A DNA stretch of 64,000 nt from positions 3,561,074 to 3,625,073 of the forward strand of contig NZ_CP041186.1 in NCBI RefSeq assembly GCF_006517175.1, written 5' to 3'. A program made the position numbers and the translations under genes. The DNA is from Persicimonas caeni (lineage in GTDB: Bacteria; Myxococcota_A; Bradymonadia; Bradymonadales; Bradymonadaceae). The notes below the pieces were generated by a model. The model was not told the origin of the DNA, ran no database searches, and saw nothing but the letters and a program-made list of their open reading frames with translations. Below are positions 39,549 to 48,324 of this stretch, in pieces (position 1 is the stretch's first letter; each line of letters starts with the position of its first letter).

Positions 39549-40796
39549 TTAGCCACCACGCCGGCTGAGAATCTCCTCGTAGAGTTCGGTATACTCGGAG
39601 GCGACTGTCCGGATGCCATAGCGGAACTGCGCTGTCTCGAGACTCGCTTCTGACAGGCGCGCCAGCCGTTCGTCCTCTTCGAGGCACCATAGAATTCCTT
39701 CGGCGAGCCTCTCAGAGTGACCGGTGGGCGCCAAGAAGCCATTCTCCCTATGAGCGATAATGTCAGCCGGGCCTCCGGTATTAAATGCGACCACAGGCGT
39801 CTGGCAGGCCATTGCCTCGATGACTGTTTTTCCAAACGCCTCTTCGAGGGACGGCACCACCATCACGTCTGCCGCGCTGTAGGCGAGCCGAAGCCTCTCA
39901 TCGTTGTCGATATAACCGAGGTGGACGCTTGGCAGCGGCAACTCCAACGGGGTCCCCTGACCGAAGACGACTACACTAATGTCCTCGGCCTTCGAGGTCT
40001 GCGCGATCCTCTCGAGGGCCTCTAGGAGTTGCCGACCACCCTTGCGAGACTCCCGAGCGTTCATTGCCCCGAACAAAACAAGCTTACCATCGACAGGCAA
40101 CCCGAGCTTGCGGCGCGCTGCTGCCGCTGGCTCGGGGTAGAAAGTGTCGAGGGAAACGCCGTTGGGGATGACTCGCACTGGGTAATCACGCAGCAGGCTG
40201 CTAGCGCGTATGCAGTCGGCCATCCACTCGCTCGGCGCCACTAGATGCACATCCAAATCGCGCCAGCAATGTTTTTTCCATCGCCACACCAGGTGGCTGA
40301 GATCATAGGAGAAGTCGCCGCGCAACTGCGGGCAAGCGCCACACTGGTAGTGATAGCCGCTGCACTGCTCGGAGTAGTGACATCCGCCGGTGAAGGGCCA
40401 CATATCCCGAATCGTCCAGACCAAGGGGGCCTCGATGCGTGGCACCGAAGCAATCGGTACAAACTCCCGACCAACCCAGTGGAGATGGACGAGATCCGCA
40501 CCGAACTCGTTGATCGTCTCACTGATCGTATTCGGCACGAGTTGTAGCGACCAGAATCCCCCTCTATCCTTATGTTTGAGACGCCGAAGGAGTCGATAGA
40601 GGCGTCGACTGACCCGCTGATGAACCTGCCAGCCGAGCGTGTCAGGAACGGCCTCGGCGGCCAGAGCCGACTCCTCTTTGGGGCGGCTCAGAAAACTCGA
40701 ATCCACCCCCGCGGCACGCAGAGCCTGGTGCAGCCAGTAGGCTCCCCTGGCTGCACCGCCCGAAAGGTGGGAGTTGACGTGAACAACTCTCGTCAT
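39549..40796 (-). CDS. GT4-type glycosyltransferase
   Basis: This 415-aa GT-B protein has the N-terminus RVVHVNSHLSGGAARGAYWLHQAL. It has a Cys-rich central motif, DMWPFTGGCHYSEQCSGYHYQCGACPQL, seen in a recognisable subgroup of family 4 capsule enzymes. The donor half has MVVPSLEEAFGKTVIEAMACQTPVVAF. The four or five closely spaced cysteines suggest a metal site or disulfide, but this is not established. It is divergent from the small methyltransferase gene at 40.8 kb. Confidence 0.85.
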   Translation of the reverse strand: MTRVVHVNSHLSGGAARGAYWLHQALRAAGVDSSFLSRPKEESALAAEAVPDTLGWQVHQRVSRRLYRLLRRLKHKDRGGFWSLQLVPNTISETINEFGADLVHLHWVGREFVPIASVPRIEAPLVWTIRDMWPFTGGCHYSEQCSGYHYQCGACPQLRGDFSYDLSHLVWRWKKHCWRDLDVHLVAPSEWMADCIRASSLLRDYPVRVIPNGVSLDTFYPEPAAAARRKLGLPVDGKLVLFGAMNARESRKGGRQLLEALERIAQTSKAEDISVVVFGQGTPLELPLPSVHLGYIDNDERLRLAYSAADVMVVPSLEEAFGKTVIEAMACQTPVVAFNTGGPADIIAHRENGFLAPTGHSERLAEGILWCLEEDERLARLSEASLETAQFRYGIRTVASEYTELYEEILSRRGG

Positions 40797-40837
40797 AAAG
40801 GTGTTTTCTACTGTGTAGCCGGGCTCAAGGATCTGAC

Positions 40838-41578
40838 TTGAACATCACGAAGAAAATCTCAGGCATCTCTCAAACTCTCCAGCGCGTGCTAAAGCGGCCG
40901 GTCTCCGAGCTGCTGATGGTTCAGAACGACGTTCTCGCAATGCAACGTCTCCAGCCGTTATACTCCGAGTTCATCCCCTGGACGAGCTCGGCGCTGCGCC
41001 CAGCGGCAGTCGAACTGCTGTTAAATGATATCACGATCAACGACCGCCGCGTTATTGTCGAGTTCGGTTCCGGTGTCTCGACGTTCTTCATCGCCGCTCT
41101 GCTGCAATCTCGCCGCGGTCACCTGTTCAGTGTAGAACACGATCCTAAGTGGGCCTCGATTGTCCGCAAGGAGCTCGAACGGCGAGGACTGCTCGATCAC
41201 GTCACCCTGATCAAAGCACCTCTCGAAACCTCTCCTTTCGGAACCCAGCAAGGCGATTGGCACAATGAGCCAGTGGTCTATACTTGGTACGACACTGCCG
41301 TACTCGAGCAGAAGCTGCCACCGAAGGGTATTGATCTGGTCGTGGTCGATGGTCCCCCCGCATTTAAGGATCAATATCGGTTTGCCCGTTTTCCGGCCCT
41401 GCCTTACATCGCCGACAGGCTAGCCTCCTGCTGCACGATCGTCCTCGACGATATCGATCGGGAAGGCGAGCAGACTGTGGTTGCGAAGTGGGAGGAACAG
41501 ACCTCTTTTCGATTCCAGGTGCTCACTTCTCGTGGGAATATTGCAGTAAGCCACACCGGACGGGCTTTTAATATCTAA
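40838..41578 (+). CDS. Class I SAM-dependent methyltransferase-like protein
   Basis: This 246-aa protein has VIVEFGSGVSTFFIAALL (SAM-binding motif I), HLFSVEHDPKWASIV (motif II with acidic residue), and DLVVVDGPPAFKDQYRFARFPAL, the motif of Methyltransf_24-like proteins of polysaccharide loci. The TTG start at 40838 is supported by AAGGA seven bases upstream. Its stop overlaps the convergent sulfotransferase gene by four bases. Substrate unknown. Confidence 0.72.
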   Translation: MNITKKISGISQTLQRVLKRPVSELLMVQNDVLAMQRLQPLYSEFIPWTSSALRPAAVELLLNDITINDRRVIVEFGSGVSTFFIAALLQSRRGHLFSVEHDPKWASIVRKELERRGLLDHVTLIKAPLETSPFGTQQGDWHNEPVVYTWYDTAVLEQKLPPKGIDLVVVDGPPAFKDQYRFARFPALPYIADRLASCCTIVLDDIDREGEQTVVAKWEEQTSFRFQVLTSRGNIAVSHTGRAFNI

Positions 41579-42360
41579 CCCAGCCGCGCCAGTGCATCGC
41601 CGTGACAATCTAGGAACCGACGAAGCTGCCCATCGCTGAACATCTCCTGCCACTGGTCAGTCTGACCTTTGCGCACCGCCTTGAGCGACTGGCCGTCGGC
41701 GCTCGTTTGAAGATTGCGTTGACGCATGATCCTTTCTTGGCGCTGCATTCGCTCGAAGCGCGCATCGGTCACGGCACGCTCGACGCGGTCGACATTGATA
41801 TCAAGCCCCGCGAACTCGAGGATGCGGCGAAGTTGTTGTGCCGTATCTTCTTTCAAATCTCGATAGCGGATGAGCAGAAGGCGACCCGATGGTTCTAAGT
41901 TGTCCAACCACGAGTTTAGATGGGTACTCCAGGAGCCGTAGGGACCAACCTGACCACGGTTAAACAACGTTAGATAATCGTCGAAAGACATCTCTTGAGA
42001 AATGGTCCCACGCTGCCGGCAATAAAAGTAGTAGGAGACGGCAACATCTCGCCCATCGCGTACGATGTAGATCACCCTTCGATACTCGGGCACATAAGGC
42101 TCATGGCTCTTCAAAAACCTCGGCGACGGCAATTCGGCACAGCGCTCCGGGCTGACATATAGATCCGGCACGCAGCGGTACACGGCGTCAAAGTCACAAG
42201 CCTCGCCCGTCAGGTAATTGGCCAACAGAAAACGGGTCCATGTGTTTCCCGATCGAGGATAAGAGGTCAGGTAGATATCGTTCGGCCTCGGATCGGGAGG
42301 CAGATACGTTTTCCTGTTCCCCACGATTGCCCGCGCCCGGTTGAACCACTCGACTAACAC
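41575..42360 (-). CDS. Sulfotransferase family protein (5 of 6)
   Basis: This 261-aa classic Sulfotransfer_1 protein has LTSYPRSGNTWTRFLLANYL, with the PAPS 5'-loop at 34-41, and VIYIVRDGRDVAVSYYFYCRQRG as the 3'-phosphate loop. The C-terminus has the RKGQTDQWQEMFS-type RKG-x2-x-W motif that closes over PAPS. The GTG start at 42360 follows CAGGAG at six bases. It is the family member closest to eukaryotic-type cytosolic sulfotransferases, and is encoded 27 bp downstream of the wzt stop. Confidence 0.9.
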   Translation of the reverse strand: MLVEWFNRARAIVGNRKTYLPPDPRPNDIYLTSYPRSGNTWTRFLLANYLTGEACDFDAVYRCVPDLYVSPERCAELPSPRFLKSHEPYVPEYRRVIYIVRDGRDVAVSYYFYCRQRGTISQEMSFDDYLTLFNRGQVGPYGSWSTHLNSWLDNLEPSGRLLLIRYRDLKEDTAQQLRRILEFAGLDINVDRVERAVTDARFERMQRQERIMRQRNLQTSADGQSLKAVRKGQTDQWQEMFSDGQLRRFLDCHGDALARLG

Positions 42361-42387
42361 GTTCTGCTCCTGGGAGAGGAAACGACT

Positions 42388-43716
42388 TCACTCTATACCA
42401 GCGACGGCCGCCAGCTGCTCACGGGAGTCGACGAGTGGCTCGTCGACTTGCCATTCGAGTTCGGGGGCCACCACTCCGGGCCACTTTTCTGGATACCTGG
42501 AGCCATGGGCGGTTTGGCCTTCAGCGGTAAAGCCGACCCACTCTTGACCTTGCAGTAGCACTTTTTGGCCCGGAATACCGGCATGTAATGTGATGTAATA
42601 CCGGCCTCGATTAAGCAGCTTGCCTGGAATCTGACAGGCGCCACGATAAACTCCGGGCGACAAGGTCTCGGTACGCTGGAGATGATCGGTCGAGGCCAAC
42701 ACCAGCTCTCCCGTAGCTCGGCGCATTTTCATCACAAAACGCATGCCGCGCACTTCTTCGAGGACCCGGTAGACGAACTCGATGGTGATGGGGTCCTGAA
42801 CCGACATGGTCGACGTGCGCCTACCCGTGCTATCTCGAAGTGCGATCTGACATAATCGCAACTGCTCTCCTCCCGGAGCCGTCCCGAGGTCGCTCCAACA
42901 GCGACTGCCATCCGAATTCATCTGTTGGTCAACAGTTGCAAAGTAATGGCTGATCACTTCATCGGTCGGCCCTGCGCAAACCAACTCCCCCTCGTCTAAC
43001 AACACGGTCCGATCGCATAGGTCACTCACTGCTCCCATGTCGTGACTGACAAAGAGAATGGTACGCCCCTGACTGGCGACCTCCTCCATCTTGCCCAAAC
43101 ACTTTTTTTGGAACGCGATGTCACCAACGGCCAGCACCTCGTCGATAAGCAAGATCTCGGGCTCGAGGTGTGCGGCGACTGAGAAGGCTAGCCGTACGCG
43201 CATCCCGGAAGAGTATCGCTTGACGGGGGTGTCGATAAATTTGCCGACTCCCGAAAACGCGACGATCTCGTCGAACTTCTCGCTGATCTCAGCCTTACTC
43301 ATACCGAGTATCGTGCCGTTAAGGAAGATATTGTCGCGGCCAGTCAACTCGGAATGAAACCCGGTGCCAACCTCGAGCAAGCTGGCGACGCGCCCGTTGA
43401 GCACAGCTCGTCCGCTGCTCGGTTCAGTGATGCGAGACAGTACCTTGAGCAATGTGCTCTTACCGGCTCCGTTGCGGCCGATGACGCCGAGCACCTCTCC
43501 ACGCGCCACCTCGAAGGAAACTTCCCGAAGTGCCCAGATCAGGTCGTCCGCCTGCGGCCCGTCGAATCGCGACAGCCGTCGAATGCGACGAAAGTTCTTC
43601 AACGGCGCTTTCAGCCAAGAATTCAACGCCCCGATGAGGGTATCTTGCTGCTCATCCCGCGTACCGATGCGATAACGTTTGCTTAGCTGGTCTACGCTGA
43701 TGGCTACATCGTTCAT
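42388..43716 (-). CDS. wzt: ABC polysaccharide exporter ATP-binding subunit (Wzt type)
   Basis: This 442-aa protein has Walker A GRNGAGKST (80-88), the shortened signature YSSGMRVRLAFSVA and Walker B EILLIDEVLAVGD. After about residue 250 comes an extra C-terminal domain (SDLGTAPGGEQLRLCQIALRD, then VYRGACQIPGKLLNRGRYYI) that matches the Wzt glycan-terminus-binding domain. It drives export of finished, undecaprenyl-linked polymer through the Wzm permease encoded upstream. The ATG at 43716 is preferred to a TTG six codons earlier. Confidence 0.92.
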   Translation of the reverse strand: MNDVAISVDQLSKRYRIGTRDEQQDTLIGALNSWLKAPLKNFRRIRRLSRFDGPQADDLIWALREVSFEVARGEVLGVIGRNGAGKSTLLKVLSRITEPSSGRAVLNGRVASLLEVGTGFHSELTGRDNIFLNGTILGMSKAEISEKFDEIVAFSGVGKFIDTPVKRYSSGMRVRLAFSVAAHLEPEILLIDEVLAVGDIAFQKKCLGKMEEVASQGRTILFVSHDMGAVSDLCDRTVLLDEGELVCAGPTDEVISHYFATVDQQMNSDGSRCWSDLGTAPGGEQLRLCQIALRDSTGRRTSTMSVQDPITIEFVYRVLEEVRGMRFVMKMRRATGELVLASTDHLQRTETLSPGVYRGACQIPGKLLNRGRYYITLHAGIPGQKVLLQGQEWVGFTAEGQTAHGSRYPEKWPGVVAPELEWQVDEPLVDSREQLAAVAGIE

Positions 43717-43749
43717 CGCTGGAAATCCGCACAAAGTGAGTCGGTTCGT

Positions 43750-44571
43750 CTATGCAACATCTGCAAAGACACGCTCCACGCGCCGAAAATAGAACGCCCC
43801 TGAAATAACGATGACGGTGGTACTTATCGCCCCCATCCCAATCAACTCCCACGGCATGGCGCCCGTCCCCAATAAGCTTGCTCGCATGCCCTCAATGACC
43901 CCGGCCATGGGATAGAGCCCATACAAAAGCCGGTACTGATCGGGCACCAGCGAAGCAGGCCAAACTACCGGTGCGGCATACATCAACAGTTGAACCAAAA
44001 ACTGCGCCACATACTTGACGTCACGGTACTGAATCGCCAACGCCGAAAGCCATAAGCCAGCTCCTGTCGCTGTGGCCACCATCATGACGACGAGAATCGG
44101 CAGAAACAGTATCTTCCAAGTGGGGGCGTATCCGTACCCCAGCATCAGAGCGATTAGCAGCAAGAAGGCGATGGCAAAGTCCATCAACTTCGCCAATACA
44201 GGCGCCAAGGGAACAACCAGCCGCGGAAAGTAGACTTTCGTAATCATTCGACGGTCTTTGACCAAGCTTTCCGTCGAGGCGGTCATCGCTGTGGCGAAGT
44301 AGGTCCATGGCACCAGCGCCGCATATGAAAAAATTGGATAGGGGATGCCGTCGCTGGGCACTTTGGCCATTTTGCCGAAGACGACCGAAAAGACAATCAT
44401 ACTGAACAACGGACGAATGATCGCCCAGCCAATTCCCAAAACAGTCTGCTTATAGATGACACGAACGTCACGCAGCACTAAAAAGGTGAGCAGATCCTTG
44501 TAGCGAACTAGCTCTCGCCAGTCGATGAGTCGCCACCCGCTGCGAGCCTCGATGACGGTCTGAACCGGCAT
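43750..44571 (-). CDS. wzm: ABC polysaccharide exporter permease (Wzm type)
   Basis: This 273-aa ABC-2 permease has six membrane segments. The typical amphipathic start is RELVRYKDLLTFLVLRDVRVIYKQTVLGIGWAIIRPL. Later it has YPIFSYAALVPWTYF, the PRLVVPLAPVLAKLMDFAIAF region and PAVVWPASLV-like motifs. The frame is open up to 44721, but the Met at 44571 gives the normal family length. It is followed 33 bp downstream by wzt, forming a complete ABC exporter. Confidence 0.9.
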   Translation of the reverse strand: MPVQTVIEARSGWRLIDWRELVRYKDLLTFLVLRDVRVIYKQTVLGIGWAIIRPLFSMIVFSVVFGKMAKVPSDGIPYPIFSYAALVPWTYFATAMTASTESLVKDRRMITKVYFPRLVVPLAPVLAKLMDFAIAFLLLIALMLGYGYAPTWKILFLPILVVMMVATATGAGLWLSALAIQYRDVKYVAQFLVQLLMYAAPVVWPASLVPDQYRLLYGLYPMAGVIEGMRASLLGTGAMPWELIGMGAISTTVIVISGAFYFRRVERVFADVA

Positions 44572-44779
44572 CTGCTCGTGGTGCCCACGGGGCTCATCGC
44601 TCAATTGCTTGGTGGAGGGACGATCCAACGGTGCCTTCAGACGTTGAGACGGGACAGAAACCGCTGCGCATCTGCTTGGAGAAGTTCCCCAGATAGATTC
44701 GCGCGCCCTCGATTCTAACACCTATCTTCGCTTGCTGAAACCGAGAGTCTGGCATGTCACAATCTTGCCACTGCGTTTG

Positions 44780-46114
44780 ATGCCCTTTACTTTCGTGCTG
44801 TCGCAACTCGTCCCCCCTGACCGTCGTATACCGGACAAGATGCCTTTACCGGACAAGATGCCTTTACCGGACAAGATGCCTTTACCGGACAAGATGCCTT
44901 CGAAAAGCCCGCTTGGTGTCTCCAACCACCCTGAACTCGTCCTGATCGAGCCCAATATCGCCCGGCTCAACGGCCACGAGGTCGAGTATTTGGTCGCGCT
45001 GCACAAGGCCGCGCGTCATCGCGGCGTCGAATTGAGCGCTTGGGTTAACTCCGATATCGATCACCAGGCTCGCACAGTACTCGAAGAGGCCGGTGTTCGC
45101 CTGCAGGCAGTGCTTCCGGCGTTCGCCCGCCCCAACCTGGGCCTGCGCTTGCTGCGCTGGCTCGATGAAGGCTTGCGCCTATTTCGTTCCCTGCAGACGG
45201 CGAGCGGCACTGGAGCCGGAGGCGACCCTCAACGAGTCTTTTGCATGCTCGGTGGACGCCCCGAGTATTTGCTCGCGGCCAGTGTGCACTATCTCCTGGC
45301 GCACCGTTCGAATCCGATGGTGATGCTCTTCTTCACCTGGAACGACGAGCCGATTCGCACCAGCAGGCTGCCGATGCGACCGCTCTTCGAGGCCACCATC
45401 GCCGCAAGCCGTCGGGCCCGAGCCGGGCGCGCGCTGCATCTGGCGGGCCAAACTGCGGTGGTCGCTGACCAGCTCGAAGGCGTCCTCGACGGCCCGGTGC
45501 ACTCGCTTCCGATGGTCATCGATTGGGAGTCGTTCCCACAGCAATCATCCTCGTCGAGTCGGCCCACCGTCGGCTATACCGGCGCGCTGTCGCCTCGACG
45601 TGGCGCCTCCCAGCTCAGCGGGGCGCTCGAACGGCTCGATGCGGACGTGCACTGGGTTTTCAACGTTACGCTGCGGCCAGGAGAATCGGGCTCTCTGGGG
45701 CAGCATGTGTTGGAACGACTTCGTGCACATCCCGGCACCGACGTGCGCGTCGGCCCCTTTTCGAGGGCTCAGTACAAGGCAAATCTCGCAGGGATGGATA
45801 TCTTGGCGCTGCCCTACGAACCGGCGATCTTCGCCCATAAGACATCGGGGATCTTCGCCGAAGCGGTCGGGCTGCAGAAGGTCATGGTTGTGCCGGCTGA
45901 AACTTGGATGGCTCGCATTGTCCAAGAGCACCAGATCGGGGTGGTCTATGATGACTACAGCCCGAGTGGGCTGGCGCGTGGGCTGCGCCGAGCCATCGAC
46001 AATCATGCACAGTACCAGACGCGCCTCGCGGACTTCAGCCCCACCTGGCGCCGCCAGAACTGTGCTGCGGCGTTCATCGACCAACTGCTCGCCCTAACAC
46101 GAAGTCGAACCTGA
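44780..46114 (+). CDS. Glycosyltransferase-like protein with N-terminal hexapeptide repeat
   Basis: This protein of about 444 aa has a GT-B-like C-terminal half (VGYTGALSPRRGASQL, GMDILALPYEPAIFAHKTSGIFAEAVGLQKVMVVP) and an acceptor-side segment, LIEPNIARLNGHEVEYLVALH. The N-terminus is odd: four near-perfect PDKMPL units encoded by an 18-bp tandem repeat. The true start is uncertain: frame open from TTG 44732, ATG 44780, or any of four in-frame ATGs inside the repeat. No good ribosome site was seen. Function and sugar unknown. Confidence 0.72.
   Translation: MPFTFVLSQLVPPDRRIPDKMPLPDKMPLPDKMPLPDKMPSKSPLGVSNHPELVLIEPNIARLNGHEVEYLVALHKAARHRGVELSAWVNSDIDHQARTVLEEAGVRLQAVLPAFARPNLGLRLLRWLDEGLRLFRSLQTASGTGAGGDPQRVFCMLGGRPEYLLAASVHYLLAHRSNPMVMLFFTWNDEPIRTSRLPMRPLFEATIAASRRARAGRALHLAGQTAVVADQLEGVLDGPVHSLPMVIDWESFPQQSSSSSRPTVGYTGALSPRRGASQLSGALERLDADVHWVFNVTLRPGESGSLGQHVLERLRAHPGTDVRVGPFSRAQYKANLAGMDILALPYEPAIFAHKTSGIFAEAVGLQKVMVVPAETWMARIVQEHQIGVVYDDYSPSGLARGLRRAIDNHAQYQTRLADFSPTWRRQNCAAAFIDQLLALTRSRT
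44831..44900 (+). repeat. 18-bp in-frame tandem repeat, about 3.9 copies
   Basis: CCGGACAAGATGCCTTTA is repeated exactly three times, followed by a fourth unit lacking its last two bases. It encodes PDKMPL repeats near the N-terminus of the glycosyltransferase-like gene. Perfect identity between units implies recent expansion by slipped-strand replication. Confidence 0.95.
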
Positions 46115-46376
46115 AATGCGCGGAATGAAAGCGGCTTTCGCCGATGGCGGCGTGCCTGATAAGCTCTCCGCATGAAACTGTCACGGGGCAACGTTAGGTG
46201 CACACGCGACCAGTTCTGACCAAGATGCAGCGCTCGTCGAAGAAGACCGACTACTCGATAGCAAGCGAAGTGCCTTCGAAGGGCTGCGAAAACAAAGCAA
46301 ATTTGGCAGGACTCTCCTTCGGCAATTGATGCCTCCCGTACTCTGATAATTTGCCAAATCAGTGGGACAAGACTAG
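46115..46376. other. Intergenic region without a recognised gene
   Basis: This 262-bp gap lies between two plus-strand glycosyltransferase genes. It contains a 50-codon open stretch ending at TGA near 46346 with no start context and no recognised homology. It is AT-richer toward its right end, where a promoter for the next gene may lie. Nothing else was recognised. Confidence 0.4.
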
Positions 46377-47483
46377 TTGGACGTCTACTTCAGCCATCAC
46401 ATCTTCGATCGACAGACCTACGGCGGAATTTCGCGCTACTGCACAGAACTTCACCGTGGGCTTCGGCGCGCGGGAATGCAGTCCAGAATTGCGGCCGGGC
46501 TGCACATAAACGCATATTTGGACGAAGTCGACGAAGTGTGGGGAGCGAGAGTTTCAAAAAGGGCCGGGACCAATACGGCACGTCTCCAATTCAACCGCTG
46601 CACGGATTCACTCTTACGTGCATTGTTGCCAGAAACGGCGATCTACCACGTTACGTTTCACGACCGAGTTGTGTTGCCAAAGCGGGCGCGTTTGGCGTTT
46701 ACCGTTCATGATCTGATTCGCGAGCGTGTCGCCGGGCCTGAGGCATTTGCGCAGCCACTTAGCACGCGGAAACGTTCCCTGGCCGAACTCGCAGACGTGG
46801 TGTTCACCGTTTCGCACTGCACCAAGCGCGATCTTGTCGAGCTTTTCGACATCCCCGCCGACAAAATCTTCGTCACCCATCTGGGCACGTCGTTTTCCCG
46901 CTTCACTGACGTGCGGCCCGACGACGCGCTCGCGCCCTATGTCCTCTATGTCGGCGCGCGCCAAGGCGCGGCTGACTACAAGAACTTTGCGCAAATGGTG
47001 CGAGCGCTTTCGAGCAGTCGTGTTGGTCAAGAAGCAAACCTGGTGTGTTTTGGTGGAGGGGAATTCACGTCCGAGCAGGTCGACCTACTCGATAGATGCG
47101 GGCTGCGCGAACGAACTCACCTGATGAAAGGCGATGACCGGTGCTTGGCTCGTCTCTTTGCGGGAGCAAGATGCTTGGTGTATCCTTCGCTTTACGAGGG
47201 CTTCGGGCTTCCCCCGCTAGAAGCGATGACGATGGGCTGTCCCGTCGTGTGCTCGGAGCGTAGCTCCATCCCTGAGGTTGTCGGATCAGCCGCCGTTTTC
47301 TTCGATCCTGAAGACGTGGAGTCGATGAGCAGTGCGATCGAGCAAGTTTACTTCGACAATCAGTTGCGCACTACACTGAGCCGGCGTGGACGCGAGCGTA
47401 GCCGCCAGTTTCAGTGGAGTACGACAGTGAAGAAGACGCTTGACGGATACCACTACGCGTTGCAGCGAAAGACAGCCCGTTGA
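46377..47483 (+). CDS. GT4/GT1-type glycosyltransferase
   Basis: This 368-aa GT-B enzyme begins MDVYFSHHIFDRQTYGGISRYCTELHRGL, with the GGI acceptor loop. It continues with FTVHDLIRER, VVFTVSHCTKRDLVELF, IFVTHLGTSF, YVLYVGARQGAADYKNF and LVYPSLYEGFGLPPLEAMTMGCPVV. This is the mannosyltransferase-like pattern of family 4 enzymes. The start is TTG at 46377, with only a weak upstream purine run. It is followed two bases later by a methyltransferase gene. Confidence 0.85.
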   Translation: MDVYFSHHIFDRQTYGGISRYCTELHRGLRRAGMQSRIAAGLHINAYLDEVDEVWGARVSKRAGTNTARLQFNRCTDSLLRALLPETAIYHVTFHDRVVLPKRARLAFTVHDLIRERVAGPEAFAQPLSTRKRSLAELADVVFTVSHCTKRDLVELFDIPADKIFVTHLGTSFSRFTDVRPDDALAPYVLYVGARQGAADYKNFAQMVRALSSSRVGQEANLVCFGGGEFTSEQVDLLDRCGLRERTHLMKGDDRCLARLFAGARCLVYPSLYEGFGLPPLEAMTMGCPVVCSERSSIPEVVGSAAVFFDPEDVESMSSAIEQVYFDNQLRTTLSRRGRERSRQFQWSTTVKKTLDGYHYALQRKTAR

Positions 47484-47485
47484 TA

Positions 47486-48304
47486 ATGACCCAGTCGATG
47501 TCCAGATCTGAATATTGCCTCATCTGTGACACTCCGGTCGATAACTACCAAACCACAACCCTCTTGGGGCGACACACGGCGAGCTTTTTCCGCTGTCCGA
47601 ACTGTGGTTTCATACAGACGGAAGAGCCGCACTGGTTATCTGAGGCCTACCAAGACGCCATTACCTCCACTGATGTGGGGATGGTTTCTCGCTCGCAGCA
47701 CTGCGCAAGGTGGACATCGGCGCTCATCCATCTCTTCTTTGATGCCTCTGGCGAGTTTCTCGACCACGGTGCCGGATACGGGCTTTTCGTTCGAATGATG
47801 CGCGATCGCGGGTTCGACTTCTATTACCGTGATCAATACTCTTCGAACCTGTTTGGGGGGCAGGTCGAAGTCGCGCTCACGGACACGCGCGTCTACGACC
47901 TGATAACCTGCTTCGAGGTGTTCGAGCACATGCGCAACCCGCGCGAGCAAATCCACAGCCTCTGGGCACAGAGCAATGCAATCTTTTTCAGCACCTTACT
48001 GGTGCCGTCGACTCCACCTAGGCTCGACGAATGGTGGTATTTTGGTCGAGAACACGGGCAGCATATTTCTTTTTTTACACACGCTGCGCTGAGCGAACTG
48101 GCCGATCAGTTGGGATGTCACTTGACCAGCGACGGCGCCGGATTGCATCTCTTTTCCGAGCGAAAAATTCCCGACCTGGCGCTCGACCTGATCAAGCGCC
48201 CCATTGTCTCTCGAGTGCTCAAACGGCTCTTCGATCGACCCAGCCTTCAACCCCACGACTATGAACTTGCCCTCGCGCAAGCCCTCGAACACCGAACCAA
48301 ATGA
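47486..48304 (+). CDS. Class I SAM methyltransferase with N-terminal zinc-ribbon-like motif
   Basis: This 272-aa protein starts with a Cys4 zinc-ribbon pattern (CLICDTPV, then CPNCGF). Next is a methyltransferase core, FLDHGAGYGLFVRMMRDRGFDFYYRDQY, and ITCFEVFEHMRNP, the usual EHxxxP loop of Methyltransf_23 proteins. Zinc-ribbon methyltransferases of this type modify nucleotide or lipid-linked sugars. The ATG at 47486 lies two bases after the previous stop; an upstream TTG is less likely. Confidence 0.78.
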   Translation: MTQSMSRSEYCLICDTPVDNYQTTTLLGRHTASFFRCPNCGFIQTEEPHWLSEAYQDAITSTDVGMVSRSQHCARWTSALIHLFFDASGEFLDHGAGYGLFVRMMRDRGFDFYYRDQYSSNLFGGQVEVALTDTRVYDLITCFEVFEHMRNPREQIHSLWAQSNAIFFSTLLVPSTPPRLDEWWYFGREHGQHISFFTHAALSELADQLGCHLTSDGAGLHLFSERKIPDLALDLIKRPIVSRVLKRLFDRPSLQPHDYELALAQALEHRTK

Positions 48305-48324
48305 CTCGTTCACGGGGCTAAATT

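Noticed and set aside
46197-46348. Small plus-strand gene in the intergenic region before the 46.4 kb glycosyltransferase
   Set aside because: The open stretch of about 50 codons has no start codon with a ribosome site and no recognisable features.
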